Positions 35,106 to 52,356 of a stretch of 64,000 nt of DNA are shown here, one piece after another (positions within the stretch are counted from its first letter, which is position 1; every line of letters starts with the position of its first letter). Made by a program: the position numbers and the translations under genes. The notes beneath the pieces were generated by a model, which saw nothing but the letters and a program-made list of their open reading frames with translations, had not been told where the DNA came from and searched no databases. Source of the DNA: Schistocerca nitens (taxonomy: Eukaryota > Arthropoda > Insecta > Orthoptera > Acrididae); assembly GCF_023898315.1 (NCBI RefSeq), contig NC_064619.1, positions 303,342,150 through 303,406,149 of the forward strand. Direction: 5' to 3'.

Positions 35106-36527
35106 CACTCCTGGAAATGGAAAAAAGAACACATTGACACCGGTGTGTCAGACCCACCATACTTGCTCCGAACACTGCGAGAGGGCTGTACAAGCAATGA
35201 TCACACGCACGGCACAGCGGACACACCAGGAACCGCGGTGTTGGCCGTCGAATGGCGCTAGCTGCGCAGCATTTGTGCACCGCCGACGTCAGTGTCAGCC
35301 AGTTTGCCGTGGCATACGGAGCTCCATCGCAGTCTTTAACACTGGTAGCATGCCGCGACAGCGTGGACGTGAACCGTATGTGCAGTTGACGGACTTTGAG
35401 CGAGGGCGTATAGTGGGCATGCGGGAGGCCGGGTGGACGTACCGCCGAATTGCTCAACACGTGGGGCGTGAGGTCTCCACAGTACATCGATGTTGTCGCC
35501 AGTGGTCGGCGGAAGATGCACGTGCCCGTCGACCTGGGACCGGACCGCAGCGACGCACGGATGCACGCCAAGACCGTAGGATCCTACGCAGTGCCGTAGG
35601 GGACCCCACCGCCACTTCCCAGCAAATTAGGGACACTGTTGCTCCTGGGGTATCGGCGAGGACCATTCGCAACCGTCTCCATGAAGCTGGGCTACGGTCC
35701 CGCACACCGTTAGGCCGTCTTCTGCTCACGCCCCAACATCGTGCAGCCCGCCTCCAGTGGTGTCGCGACAGGCGTGAATGGAGGGACGAATGGAGACGTG
35801 TCGTCTTCAGCGATGAGAGTCGCTTCTGCCTTGGTGCCAATGATGGTCGTATGCGTGTTTGGCGCCGTGCAGGTGAGCGCCACAATCAGGACTGCATACG
35901 ACCGAGGCACACAGAGCCAACACCCGGCATCATGGTGTGGGGAGCGATCTCCTACACTGGCCATACACCACTGGTTATCGTCGAGGGGACACTGAATAGT
36001 GCACGGTACATCCAAACCGTCATCGAACCCATCGTTCTACCATTTCTAGACCGGCAAGGGAACTTGCTGTTCCAACAGGACAATGCACGTCCGCATGTAT
36101 CCCGTGCCACCCAACGTGCTCTAGAAGGTGTAAGTCAACTACCCTGGCCAGCAAGATCTCCGGATCTGTCCCCCATTGAGCATGTTTGGGACTGGATGAA
36201 GCGTCGTCTCACGCGGTCGGCACGTCCAGCACGAACGCTGGTCCAACTGAGGCGCCAGGTGGAAATGGCATGGCAAGCCGTTCCACAGGACTACATCCAG
36301 CATCTCTACGATCGTCTCCATGGGAGAATAGCAGCCTGCATTGCTGCGAAAGGTGGATAGACACTGTACTAGTGCCGACATTGTGCATGCTCTGTTGCCT
36401 GTGTCTATGTGCCTGTGGTTCTGTCAGTGTGATCATGTGATGTATCTGACCCCAGGAATGTGTCAATAAAGTTTCCCCTTCCTGGGACAATGAATTCACG
36501 GTGTTCTTATTTCAATTTCCAGGAGTG
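35106..36527 (+). mobile_element. Tc1-like transposon family A, copy 3
   Basis: 1422 bp with ends CACTCCTGGAAATGG and CCAGGAGTG. TA lies at 35104-35105 and 36528-36529. It sits 7 bp beyond the RTE target duplication, inside LINE coding sequence. Confidence 0.94.
35350..36360 (+). CDS. Tc1-A transposase, open frame, four residues short
   Basis: This is a cut-and-paste DNA transposase of the IS630/Tc1/mariner superfamily. The 336-residue frame starts MPRQRGREP, with paired helix-turn-helix DNA-binding regions over about residues 10-120, and catalytic boxes VVFSDESRF (Asp155), LLFQQDNARPH (Asp244) and SPDLSPIEH (Glu277). WPARSPDLSPIE is the family signature. A TAT to TAG change ends it at 36358-36360, removing the final YTLY seen in copy 4. 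An upstream open extension to 35035 runs into RTE tail sequence and is not part of the gene. Expression cannot be judged. Only 32 residues lie between the second Asp and the Glu, not the usual 34. Confidence 0.88.
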   Translation: MPRQRGREPYVQLTDFERGRIVGMREAGWTYRRIAQHVGREVSTVHRCCRQWSAEDARARRPGTGPQRRTDARQDRRILRSAVGDPTATSQQIRDTVAPGVSARTIRNRLHEAGLRSRTPLGRLLLTPQHRAARLQWCRDRREWRDEWRRVVFSDESRFCLGANDGRMRVWRRAGERHNQDCIRPRHTEPTPGIMVWGAISYTGHTPLVIVEGTLNSARYIQTVIEPIVLPFLDRQGNLLFQQDNARPHVSRATQRALEGVSQLPWPARSPDLSPIEHVWDWMKRRLTRSARPARTLVQLRRQVEMAWQAVPQDYIQHLYDRLHGRIAACIAAKGG

Positions 36528-36529
36528 TA

Positions 36530-36770
36530 TATAAATGACCTAGTAGATATCGTCGGAAGTTCCATGAGGCTTTTCGCAGATGATGCTGTTGTATACAGAG
36601 AAGTCAAGCCTCTAGGAACTTGTAGCGAAATCCAGGAAGCCTTCAGAGGATTGACGCTTGGTGCAGAGAGTGGTAATCGGCCCTCAACGTAAACAAAGGT
36701 AACATATTGCGAAGACCGTTAATGTATGCTTACACGATTGCAAAACTATCGTTGTAAGCAGTTAACTTTG
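36530..36770 (+). pseudogene. LINE RT piece with FADD box
   Basis: Directly after Tc1-A copy 3 the LINE resumes as INDLVDIVGSSMRLFADDAV and VYREV near 36533-36605, keeping the catalytic FADD box. Then come EIQEAFRGL and ALNVNKGNILRR in shifted frames. Similarity fades near 36770. Confidence 0.8.
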
Positions 36771-37520
36771 AGCAGTGCTGCCGCTCGCGTTGGCGCTGTT
36801 GGTAGGTTCCCCCCTTGGTTGGAGGCCAGACCATAATGTTTAGTTGAGATGGTTGTGGTTGTTTGTCTTCATGTTGACTGGCGCCACTCGTTTTGCAAGC
36901 GTTGCCTGTCCACTAGTGGCGGCAGCGGCGGTTATCTATATGTAGTAACTGTTGCCCTATATTTGGGGCGACGTGGTTGTTTGTCAGTGTCGTGTGAGTG
37001 TCGCATTTCGGCTGGGGACTCAGGAGGAGCCATGTCCGCGCAGTGCGGGAACACGCCGGGACCGCTGGCGGCGCACATGGGCTGCTACATGGAAGGGTTG
37101 TGGTCACGAGGGTACACGACCTCGTGGTGAACCAGATAAAGCAAGCGTTAAGATGAGAGCATTTCAATTCAAGTACAGAAACCCCACCATTGTGATATCT
37201 CACGATTCTCCAGATCTCTGGGTTCGTGTTGCTGCTCGTAGTGTCGCCGAGGCGAAGAGCAGAGAGTGGAGTGCTTTTGGCGTATTGTTCCATCGTTGCA
37301 TTTGGTTTATCAGACGTCAGGTAACCTCAGTAAGATTATCATTAGTCATTCCTAGACTGCCACTAGTCTGAATTACAATCTTGTGAAATGAATGCAACTC
37401 TTGGCTGCCTGTCTCATCGCTCACGATAAAGTTTGTTGCCGGATCCTCTCAGAAGTCGATTCCTGGAGCACCGTCTCTGGCCACTTGGTTCTTGTGTTTT
37501 ATTATCTCAATATCTTAATC
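36771..37520. other. GC-rich unassigned block
   Basis: About 36780-37330 is GC-rich with a 139-codon plus frame (36952-37371), a 93-codon plus frame and a 126-codon minus frame that overlap. None shows a domain I recognise. A retrotransposon LTR or 5' region is possible, but no paired end was found. Confidence 0.35.
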
Positions 37521-37524
37521 CCTC

Positions 37525-37940
37525 GTGATGATCAGTTCCTTGTTTTTTAATTAACCCTTCCTATTGTATTTCCTGTTTTACAGCAGATTTCTAATTTTTT
37601 TTAAATATTATTGCTGTCCCTGGCATGTGGTGATCAGTTGCTTGTCTTTTTAAATTAACCTTTGCTATAGTATTTGCTGTTTTACAGCAGGTTTTTAAAT
37701 TTTTTGTATAATTGCCATTCTTGGCGTTACAGTAGGTTTTTAAATGGTTGTGTTACCAAGTTTACCATCATTTCATCTCACGCGTTTGGTGATCAGTTGC
37801 TTATCTTTTTAAATTAACCTTTGCTATTGTTGGCTGTTTTACAGCAGGTTTAAATTTTTTTTATATTGCCATTCCTGGCGTGTAGGGCCTTCAGCCGTGA
37901 TCACAGTGGCTTGTTTTTTTAAAACATTATCTATATCTTT
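37525..37940 (+). repeat. degenerate tandem repeat, unit about 100-160 bp
   Basis: A unit with GTGATCAGTTGCTTGT, then TTTTTAAATTAACCTTTGCTA, CTGTTTTACAGCAG and ATTGCCATTC.TGGCGT recurs near 37527, 37630 and 37789, with a partial unit near 37896. Units differ by small indels and T-run length. No coding content was seen. Confidence 0.75.
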
Positions 37941-39787
37941 ATTTTATGGTGATTCGCTAAATTGTAACACACTGAAAATACTCATACAGTTGTTTTAATA
38001 ACGTATGGCTTTTTTATTTTTTGTTGAGTCTGGAATTACTGTTTTAAGAAATAAATATGTGTAACTGTAAAAGGCCCCGTCTACAATCGTAACGTAACTC
38101 ATCCCACCCTCTCCCCACTCCTATGACGTCATCCACCCACTTCCACCACCACCTCGCCCACCGAAATGGTGGGAAACAGTCTCTATCCAACAGTTGGAGA
38201 GGAGAAGTGGGAAGAGTCTGTGACAAAGTCGCTGCCAGGACGGTGGATTTCCGACGAGGTGATGAATAGATTTGAAATTCTAAGAGAATAAGAATAATAT
38301 CGGAAAAATTACTGTACGAACTTGCACCTACTAAGATATTCCAGACAGCTGCTCCATCAGAATAGCAGTTTTAAAAACATCAGCTATTTCCAACTTGTTT
38401 GATCATAGGTCTTTTGTTATCTAGTATTCCTACTGGAATCACATTGTCACCCCTATGTAAAAGACATGGCTTCTCTGCCCTGGTAAACTTGAGGAATTTA
38501 CCATGAATATAGCTGATAAACCACTACACACACCTGAAAGTCTTCGATGGTTTCAATTCTCCTTCTACCACGAAGTTGAAGGCTACTCGACACTTTACGG
38601 CAAAACAGGTAGACATAATGAATCACATACATGCTTATACACCAAACAAAATACTCTCACAACACACTCAAAACAGGATAACACCAGCACAAACGTATTT
38701 CTCGCCGAAAAAGTACACTAACGTTACCTTCTCGTGCGGCAGGTGGACTAAAACTGTTTACTGCCATTTCCTGGGGTGGGGTGGTGCTGGGGAATGGATG
38801 ACATCAAAGGAATGGAGGATAGGTTGGAGACCTACATTACTGGAGGCACTAGAATTGCCCTGTTTCCAATGAAAATTAGAATTTCCGCCTTAATGTCAGT
38901 GCGACATTGCCACATCTATGAGAGCCATCTTGGATCTGTCATCTTGGAAAAATTTGGTAACAATACAAACTGTCCCAGAAACCGCCAAACACCACTACCA
39001 GGGGCTTTTTGAAGGAATACATTACATGACTTTTAAATGTCACGTAAGAGTTTCTATGAAAGGATTTCACTTAGGCGAGACCTAGTTTAACTTCTGCAAT
39101 TATTGTCGTATTTAGTACAGATATTTTGAATATTTGTAATATTCATTATTTTCACATGAACTTTGCTTTGCTTGACTATCATAATAGAATACTCATATCA
39201 GTATTTAGCTTAACGTTCCTTACATTTCAATGATTTCAGTGAATTGAGGTTGATTCTGTGCTAATAATTCAGTTGTGTGTAAACTCTGGAGTGTAAAGGA
39301 GGTAGTGTGATTCTGTTGCTCGAAGGATTATAGAAGTGCAAAGCCACAATTGAGAGTCTGACGACACATTAACAGTCGAGGGCGCTGAGTTTTGGAGGTA
39401 TGAGTTTTGTTTTTTTTTTTTCGAAAATTTTACGCTTTTTCAGAAAAAGGAAGAATGGCGGTGTAAGGAGACCGTTGTCGAAACGATTATTAAAATAATC
39501 GAGCACAACCACCAAATTCAGGTGAATAACATATCGGTGGTATTCTAGAAGGTTCCAGGAGGAGCAGATCGGGCCAACAGGTGAGAATTCTCCTATTAAA
39601 TCGCGTGCGCGAGCGGCAGAAGCAGTTCTCAGTTAGAAGGATGGCCTGTGATGACGGACAGTCTGTGGCCCCAGTGTTGGAGAAAGTTTAACATGCCAAA
39701 GAATTATTTGCTTTATTGATATTTTGAGAAATACACTAAATGGACGAATTGTTTCTATAAATGTGGAAGAAGTTTTTTAAACACATT
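37941..39787. other. unassigned region with a diverged inverted repeat
   Basis: About 38090-38180 and 38760-38835 resemble each other in inverted orientation (GACGTCATCCA and ACCACCACC against GATGTCATCCA and ACCACCCCAC in the reverse complement; both also share AAATGG.G..AACAGT). This could be the ends of a decayed DNA element of about 750 bp. The rest is AT-rich, with a T-run near 39410. Confidence 0.35.
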
Positions 39788-39798
39788 TGTAAAGTACC

Positions 39799-39970
39799 AA
39801 ATGTTCAAATGTGTGTGAATTCCTAAGGGACCGAACTGAAACTAAATTAAACTATCTTATGCTAAGAACAACACACATACCCATGACCGAGGGAGGACTC
39901 GAACCTCCGGTGGGAGGGGCCGCGCAATCCGTGACATGGTGCCTCAAACCACGCGGCCACTCCGCGTGGC
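39799..39970 (-). repeat. tRNA-derived SINE (CGTGGTTTGAGG head), 11-bp duplication
   Basis: The minus-strand head GCGTGGCCGCGTGGTTTGAG and B-box-like GGTTCGAGTCCTCCC precede a tail related to the SINE at 52357 (TAGCATAAGATAGTTTAA). TGTAAAGTACC flanks it at 39788-39798 and 39971-39981. Confidence 0.88.
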
Positions 39971-40277
39971 TGTAAAGTACCGGAAGTTACAAGTGGAAGG
40001 GAGATCGGGGAATGTTACCAGTGTGCCCACCATTAATTCCACATGGAAGTCAGAAAATTATTAAAGTGACAGTCAGTATTATCGGATAGTGGAAAAAGTT
40101 CTCTTTTGAGGTAATGAGTCAGTTTAATCCTTCTGAACCAATTCTCAAGCTATTATTTTCGTTGTAGCGCAGACCAAATTAGTGCTTTCAGACTGTGAGA
40201 CAGACGGGGACTATTTACTTGTCTCTTGTCTGTGTTCTATCAAGTGACTTTTTATCATTTAAGAAACATTGTTAAAC

Positions 40278-41015
40278 ACAGGGTGTTAGGAAATTCCCGT
40301 CATAAGCTTCTAGGAATTGTAGAGAGGAGCGAGTATATAATATTTTGAATAGGAACTCTCATTTCAGAAAACATAATGTTTCCGTGCTACAGCCATATAA
40401 AAAATTGTTTGCTATGTAGGTATGCAACACGGTAGTCACGATGGAGGTTGGCTATGTCGGATTGGCTGACGCCATTTGATGTCTATGGTACGTCTCTGAC
40501 ACGGTTCGAGTCTCCTTTACATACTTGTGAGTGTTAAGAGCAACGTGGTTGAGTACACCTTTGCAGAATATACAGCGACACGATGCTTCTGAATGGTGAA
40601 GCTCACGGTAATAAAAGAGCTAGTTGTCACCTTTGTCAAGATAGTTCTCCACGAAGTCCTAATACGTCGCATATGCTTTCCGTCCCAGTTACACAGCGGC
40701 TTCGAGAAGAGTGCCTTGACGTTCATCAGGCGTGACTGTGGTGCTCCAAGGAAACTCCGCACACCCGAATTGGAAGAGGCCGTATTGCCTCACGTTGAAG
40801 GGAATCCGTCAACGAGTATACGAGTAATTTTTTTAGCTATTAATGAGTGGAAATGTGAAGCAAGTGATATATACTGGGTCACGCCTAATCAATAACTTAC
40901 GAAAGTGACCCACTTACAAACATGTTTTCAAATAGTTGTAGCACGGAAACGGTACGTTTTCGGACATGGGTTCTACTTCAAAATATTATCTAGTCACTCC
41001 CCCCTACGTCTTTTT
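40278..41015 (+). pseudogene. mariner-like element remnant with DUF4817-type N-terminal domain
   Basis: The left end CAGGGTGTTAGGAAATTCCC is followed by a terminal region whose inner part (ATAATATTTTGAA...GTTTCCGTGCTAC) recurs inverted near 40935-41000. Near 40550-40575 EYTFAEYTATRCF, and near 40725-40830 CGAPRKLRTPELEEAVLPHV with EGNPSTSIRVI, match the N-terminal DNA-binding part of DUF4817-type mariner-like transposases. The catalytic domain is absent and the right end is eroded. Confidence 0.7.
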
Positions 41016-41650
41016 CACTACATGACATGATACTGACAATCTGTTATTCGAGCTGTTCTACAAAAGTTTTTCCTGGAAGTCTAACGATCTCTTGACTGAT
41101 CCTGTAATTTATGAGACCAGTGTGCAAGCAATGTGAAGGGCTGTCTGTAAGGATGGGTTCAATGGGCAAGATACCACTCAACAACAGAACGTCGATTTCA
41201 TAGAAAATCATCATCCAGAAAACTCGCACATACTTGCTGTGGGGGTCCTCAAATTCTATTCTGACATCTTACAGTTTTTTTAAAAATCAGGTGTTGTTAA
41301 CGACACACATACTCTTTTTTATTTTCACTTAATTAACTGCAAATTTCACTGCGACATTTAATACCGTCACTGTGTTTTTACTAGATTGCTTACATTGTTA
41401 TCAACCTATGTTCGGTTTCGCCGTATTTAACGGATATTAGCACTTTTGGTTAAAGTGGACGCCGTTGGGGTTAGAGCGGGATACACAAGCTTGCATTAAT
41501 TTCTCAGGTTTGATTGCTTACATCAGAATCTCTAAATCTTCAACCTACTATTTCATCAAGTATTTGCTAACGAAAATTCTGTAACTTACTTGCTGTAATG
41601 TTGTAATACATCATTGTGCCTCCATATGCATCGATGCTTAAACCAATATA
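41016..41650. other. AT-rich spacer
   Basis: No recognisable coding or repeat structure was seen between two mariner-like elements. Confidence 0.4.
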
Positions 41651-43794
41651 CAGGGTGAGTCACCTAACATTACCGCTGGATATATTTCGTAAACCGCATC
41701 AAATACTGACAAATCGATTCCACAGACCGAACGTGAGGAGAGGGGCTAGTGTAATTGGTTAATACAAACCATACAAAAATGCACGGAAGTATGTTTTTTA
41801 ACACAAACCTACGTTTTTTTAAATGGAACTACGTTAGTTTTGTCAGTACATCTGAACATATAAACAAATACGTAATCAGTGCCGTTTGTTGCATTGTAAA
41901 ATGTTAATTACAACCGGAGACATCGTAACCTAAAGTTGACGCTTGAGTACCACTCCTCCGCTGTTCGATCGTGTGTATCGGAGAGCATCGAATTACGTAG
42001 GGATCCAAAGGGAACGGTGATGGACCTTAGGTACAGAAGAGACTGGAACAGCACATTACGTCCACATACTAACACCTTTTTATTGGTCTTTTTCACTGAC
42101 GCACATGTACATTACCATGAGGGGTGAGGTACACCTACATACGTGGTTTCCGTTTTCAATTACGGAGTGGAATAGTGTGTGTCCCGACATGTCAGGCCAA
42201 TAGATGTTCAATGTGGTGGCCATCATTTGCTGCACACAATTGCAATCTCTGGTGTAATGAATGTCGTACACGCTGCAGTACATCTGGTGTAATGTCGCCG
42301 CAGGCTGCCACAATACGTTGTTTCATATCCTCTGGGGTTGTAGGCACATCACGGTACACATTCTCCGTTAACGTACCCCACAGAAAGAAGTCCAGAGGTG
42401 TAAGATCAGGAGAACGGGCTGGCCAATTTATGCGTCCTCCACGTCCTATGAAACGCCCGTCGAACATCCTGTCAAGGGTCAGCCTAGTGTTAATTGCGGA
42501 CTGTGCAGGTGCACCATCATGCTGATACCACATACGTCGACGCGTTTCCAGTGGGACATTTTCGAGCAACGATGGCAGATCATTCTGTAGAAACGCGATG
42601 TATGTTGCAGCTGTTTGGGCCCCTGCAATGAGTGAGGACCAATGAGGTGGTCGCCAATGATTCCGCACCATACATTTACAATCTACGGTGGCTGTCGCTC
42701 TACCTGTCTGAGCCAGCGAGGATTGTCCACGGACCAGTTATGCATGTTCCGTAGATTCACTGCCCCGTGGTTTGTGAAACCCGCTTCATCGGTAAACAGG
42801 TAGAACTGCAACGCATTCTCTGTTAATGCCCATTGACAGAATTGCACTCGATGATTAAAGTTATCACCACGTAATTGCTGATGTAGCGACACATGAAACG
42901 GGTGAAAGCGGTGACTATGCAGTATGCGCATGACTACTTTGACTCAGTCCACCGGCTCTCGCAATGTCCCGTGTACTCATGTGTAGGTTCATGGCAACAG
43001 CAGCTAACACACCAACTGCACCCGCTTCTCCTGTGACGGGCCTGTTACGGACCCGTTTGTGTGCTACGACCATACCTGTTGCATACAGTTGGCGGTAGAT
43101 GGTTTGCAATGTGCGGCACGTTGGATGCTCTCTGTCCGGGTACCGTTCTGCATACACCCTGCAGGCTTCAGCTGCATTTCGTCGACACTCGCCGTAGATG
43201 AGTATCATCTCCGCCTTTTCAGAGTTCGAATACACCATGGTCACAGTTCCTACAACACTACACTATCACAGACGTCTGGTAACACGGTGTACTGCAGTTG
43301 GTCTGCGTGCGGAGACGAATGCAGAATAACAATAGCAGCAAGCGCTACATGTGGACACTGCGACAGCTAGGCCAAACCACAACCGTGCACTACAGCCACA
43401 GTCGTAAACACGGTCGTCCTCGTAAACATGTCCCTGCAGATGCTGCTCGCCGACCGTGGCCCGTGTTTGTTACAACACGCAACTGAACGTCGGAGGTTTC
43501 AAGCGTCAACTTTAGGTTACAATATCCCCGGATGTAATTAAAATTTTACAATGCAACAAACGGCACTGATTACGTATTTGTTTATATGTTCATATGTGCT
43601 AACAAAACTAACGGGGTTCCATTTAAAAAAACGTAGGTTTGTGTTAAAAAACATACTTCCGTGCATTTTTGTATGGTTTGTATTAAACAATTACACTAGC
43701 CCCTCTCCTCACGTTCGGTCTGTGGAATCGGTTCGTCAGTATTTAATGTGATTTACGAAATATATCCAGCGGTAACGTTAGGTGACTCACCCTG
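41651..43794 (-). mobile_element. DD41D mariner-like transposon with 296-bp terminal inverted repeats
   Basis: TA duplications lie at 41649-41650 and 43795-43796. The ends CAGGGTGAGTCACCTAAC and GTTAGGTGACTCACCCTG extend inward as inverted repeats of equal length (41651-41946 and 43499-43794), with scattered substitutions and no indel that I can see. The 2144-bp element encodes a broken transposase on the minus strand. Confidence 0.93.
42192..43244 (-). pseudogene. DD41D mariner-like transposase with frameshifts
   Basis: Start at Met 43244 region: VYSNSEKAEMILIYGECRRN and RTLQTIYRQLYATG form the DUF4817/helix-turn-helix N-terminus. After an indel near 42925 the frame gives HSHRFHPFHVSLHQQL and FYLFTDEAGFTNHG (first catalytic Asp). 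A TAG and a shift near 42680 follow. 42671-42192 reads MWYQHDGAPAQSAINTR with RSPDLTPLDFFLWG, leaving 41 residues between the second and third Asp. At least three disruptions are visible. Confidence 0.88.
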
Positions 43795-44027
43795 TACACC
43801 TCGCACAGAATGTGACAGAGTTCTCGAACTTGTCTCATCATTAGACTGTTAAACGTTCTAGTAGCCAGTGGAGTATTATTATAAAATGAAAACAGAGTAA
43901 AAGCATACTTAACGTCGAATGTATTAAATGCTGACATTATTTATGTTGACAACAGTAAATGTGCACAAAAAATAACGCAAAGTTCAAGAAAAGGACTATT
44001 ATATGTGCAGTATAGCTGTTCCACTGC

Positions 44028-49628
<5,601 letters not shown>

Positions 49629-49636
49629 CTCTCCTG

Positions 49637-49669
49637 GAGTGATTCCGCCCTGCAGTATGCTCTCTTATA
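49637..49669 (-). promoter_or_regulatory. core promoter of the protease homolog gene
   Basis: On the minus strand TATAAG occupies 49669-49664 and TCACTC, an arthropod initiator-like hexamer, lies at 49642-49637. The spacing of about 25-30 bp fits a TATA-driven core promoter. The start codon at 49628 would leave a 5' leader of only about 10-12 nt, short but seen in insect digestive protease genes. Confidence 0.65.
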
Positions 49670-49679
49670 CACGGTTTTG

Positions 49680-52354
49680 ATTGCTACATCATTCATTTAT
49701 CTGTACAGTTGATAGCCGATAACTCTAATGCATAATAGCTGTTCAGTTAGATAATCACGAAAACCTGAACCATAATGCGGGAATGATGTGTTTTCGTATG
49801 ACTCCTACTGGTATTGACACTTTACTGGATTCCCGAACCTTACCGTACGTACAACTCACGAATATCAAACCACTCTAATCATGCTGTTAATATTGTCACT
49901 CCGTTCCTACGTAAATCTTTTCCGACGATTCTGACCTCACATGTATACGGTTTATAACTTAATTTCACTCAGGAAGGAGCTCCTCAGCTCGATACCTAAG
50001 TCGAGTGCGTGACTCCATCAGCCCATAAACGAAAGTTGTGGCGATTCCCTTGTCAGATTTGCTCTGAGGTAGTTGTTCTGTCTACAGTCCGTCCTACTTG
50101 AAACAGTGAGGCTTCTAGTCGTAATTACCGCCCCAGACGGAGCCCACGCAAACCAAGGGCTAAGCTACAAAAATGACTTTCGCTAATCGATAATAGGCCC
50201 CGAATTCCCGTGGTACTCTGCCCGTTCTCACCACATGTGAGACGTAAAATTCAAGGAGTAATTGATTTGCTCATAATAAATTAAACATAACCCGCGAACC
50301 TTTATTTCACACATTATAATTATCCCTAACTATGAAGTTCAGTAATCATAAACAAAGTTCACTTGACAAGGTTTCTAGGCGCTGTAAGAACATTGCAGCA
50401 TTAATAACGTAACAGAGTAGATACTATTTTCAATGTTTCATATTCATCTTCAGCGGCGCCCGTCGATAATCTTACTCTTTGTGTTGTAATTTTTTCTCCT
50501 ATGTAATTATGTAGTTCTAAATTCGTTCGAGCAATCAATCATTCATAATATGAAACACAGTCATAGCTCAGTCACTCAAAATGATTCAGAAATTTTACTT
50601 GTTATAATGAAATCAGGCGATGATTCTTCTTCTCTGGAGGCTCGTGCTTTGCGGCAGTCTGCTAATCTGTACAAATAAAATGCCTCGTAATTTTGGTAGC
50701 GTTGTATAATCAGTCGGGAAACCTCAGATCAAGCGGATATTTGGCTTTGATGAAGTTTAACCTTCCGAAGAAGTGATGGAGCTCTTGTATTATTAAATGC
50801 AGGTTCGTATCCAATCTTTCGGAAGTTCCCTTCTGTTTAACAACTACGCAATATATCGATGAATATCATTAATTCTCAAATGTCAAATACACACCTTTTG
50901 TATGAAGGAGCAATGTATATGTATATTTCCCTTTTAATCGTACAATTTCGTATCAGTTATCTTTTGTCATAAATCTCAATATTCAGATTACAATTCTTCA
51001 AACCAAGCTCAGGCTAATCGGCACGAAGACAATCTCGGAAGCTTTTTTTCTAACAACCACCAGAGAGAGTACTACAAAGAATAATTATGCGCTCATGGCA
51101 TAGCTATTGTATGAAACTACTTTGCGCATGGATTCTGCGAGTATGAAGATAGAAAATTAGTAAACGTCATTCAAGGGTAGAATTGTATCAGAATAATTCA
51201 TCGAATGTAAAGAGATATTACAGTGTGTTACTTCCTGGATTGGCCATAGGTTATACGCAGTGAATGGCCGGGAATTCACTCCATGTGCAGTGGCTGACAG
51301 CTTCGCCCACTTGCATTTCGCCGCTCTGTAACATGTTTTTCATACATTAAATGTACTCTCGGATGGCCGTACAACATTCAACCGATACCGTCACCAGAAC
51401 GTCACGTGGAATGTAATTACATTATGACACTAGGCAGACCCTTAAAAGGTGTCGAATTGAGTGAAGTACTTCGCTGAAGGCTTTCACCGATGTTCCTCAA
51501 TTTGACAAAAATGGAGATTGTACTACGTATCTCTACATTTCACTTCTTGTATTATTTCTGTATTCTCTTTTTCTTTGTCAGAGGATGGTTGTCCGAATTG
51601 AGACTATCTATCCAGCGGCCCTATTCTTTGCACCACTAATTTTGCCACTTCCTCCAGAAAATTAACTTTAATCGTGAAGTTCAGGGTTTTTAATTGCGTG
51701 TATTTTGTCCTTTCATTTCCTTTAATACGTTGTTTTTTAATGTAATGCTGAAATGCATTTTAGCATCGTCTTTGACAAGTGTAACATACACCAAAAACGT
51801 TCCGTTGCAGGAGTAGACCTTTGCAAACTTTGTTCCTTCATTGTCACCGGATACGATTTTTGTTTCACTGAGGAATATTTTGATTACTGTCCTGCCTCTT
51901 TTCAGTGTCTGTGCTACTTCAGCCACATAGTGAAATTTGTCTCCTGAAGAAGTAGATTATTTTCGCTTCTCACTCCCGTTCTTCTGTTTGGCAGTACTGT
52001 GCTTTCTGCTTTCCTGTTCCGATCTCCAATGCTATACAAGATGAAAGGCTATCGTTGCCCTTTAGTATGAGCTTTAATTCCTCTAGTTTTAGCACATGGA
52101 AATTACATAAGATTTACTCTGAAACTGGCAGAATTCTGAGACACAGGGGCTCCTAATATCGCATAGTGCGTCTGTGACTTTGCCCTAGTGTTTCTGTTTG
52201 GCAGATATGAATTTACTCTGAGAGGGGTGCAGTGATAGACTGTCACAGTGACTAGTTTTAAAATTGGCATTTCGTCATTAAAGCATTATGTTTAGGATTG
52301 AGAATCTCATTTCGAATGAACTAGTAATCTACGTGCAATGGATGTACCTATTTC
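49680..52354. other. upstream flank of the protease homolog gene, unassigned
   Basis: AT-rich sequence with only short frames. A 78-codon minus frame at 51690-51926 has no family I recognise. It may hold regulatory sequence for the downstream gene, but no specific site can be named. Confidence 0.35.
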
Positions 52355-52356
52355 CA

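Larger units (their letters stand above)
30260..36770 (+). mobile_element. LINE interrupted by three nested insertions
   Basis: Three pieces of one LINE RT are separated by other elements: 30260-30429, 31789-32206 and 36530-36770. Across the Tc1-B insertion the text joins as PVFEKG..TD then LTSISCRILKHVFSSRIV. Across the RTE and Tc1-A insertions it joins as LLTFTTYINDLVDIV. The insertions are Tc1-B (30432-31786), an RTE (32207-35090) and Tc1-A copy 3 (35106-36527). Confidence 0.8.

Noticed and set aside
51690-51926. 78-codon minus-strand frame as a small gene
   Set aside because: No recognisable family, no signal for start or splice, and length is within chance for this composition.
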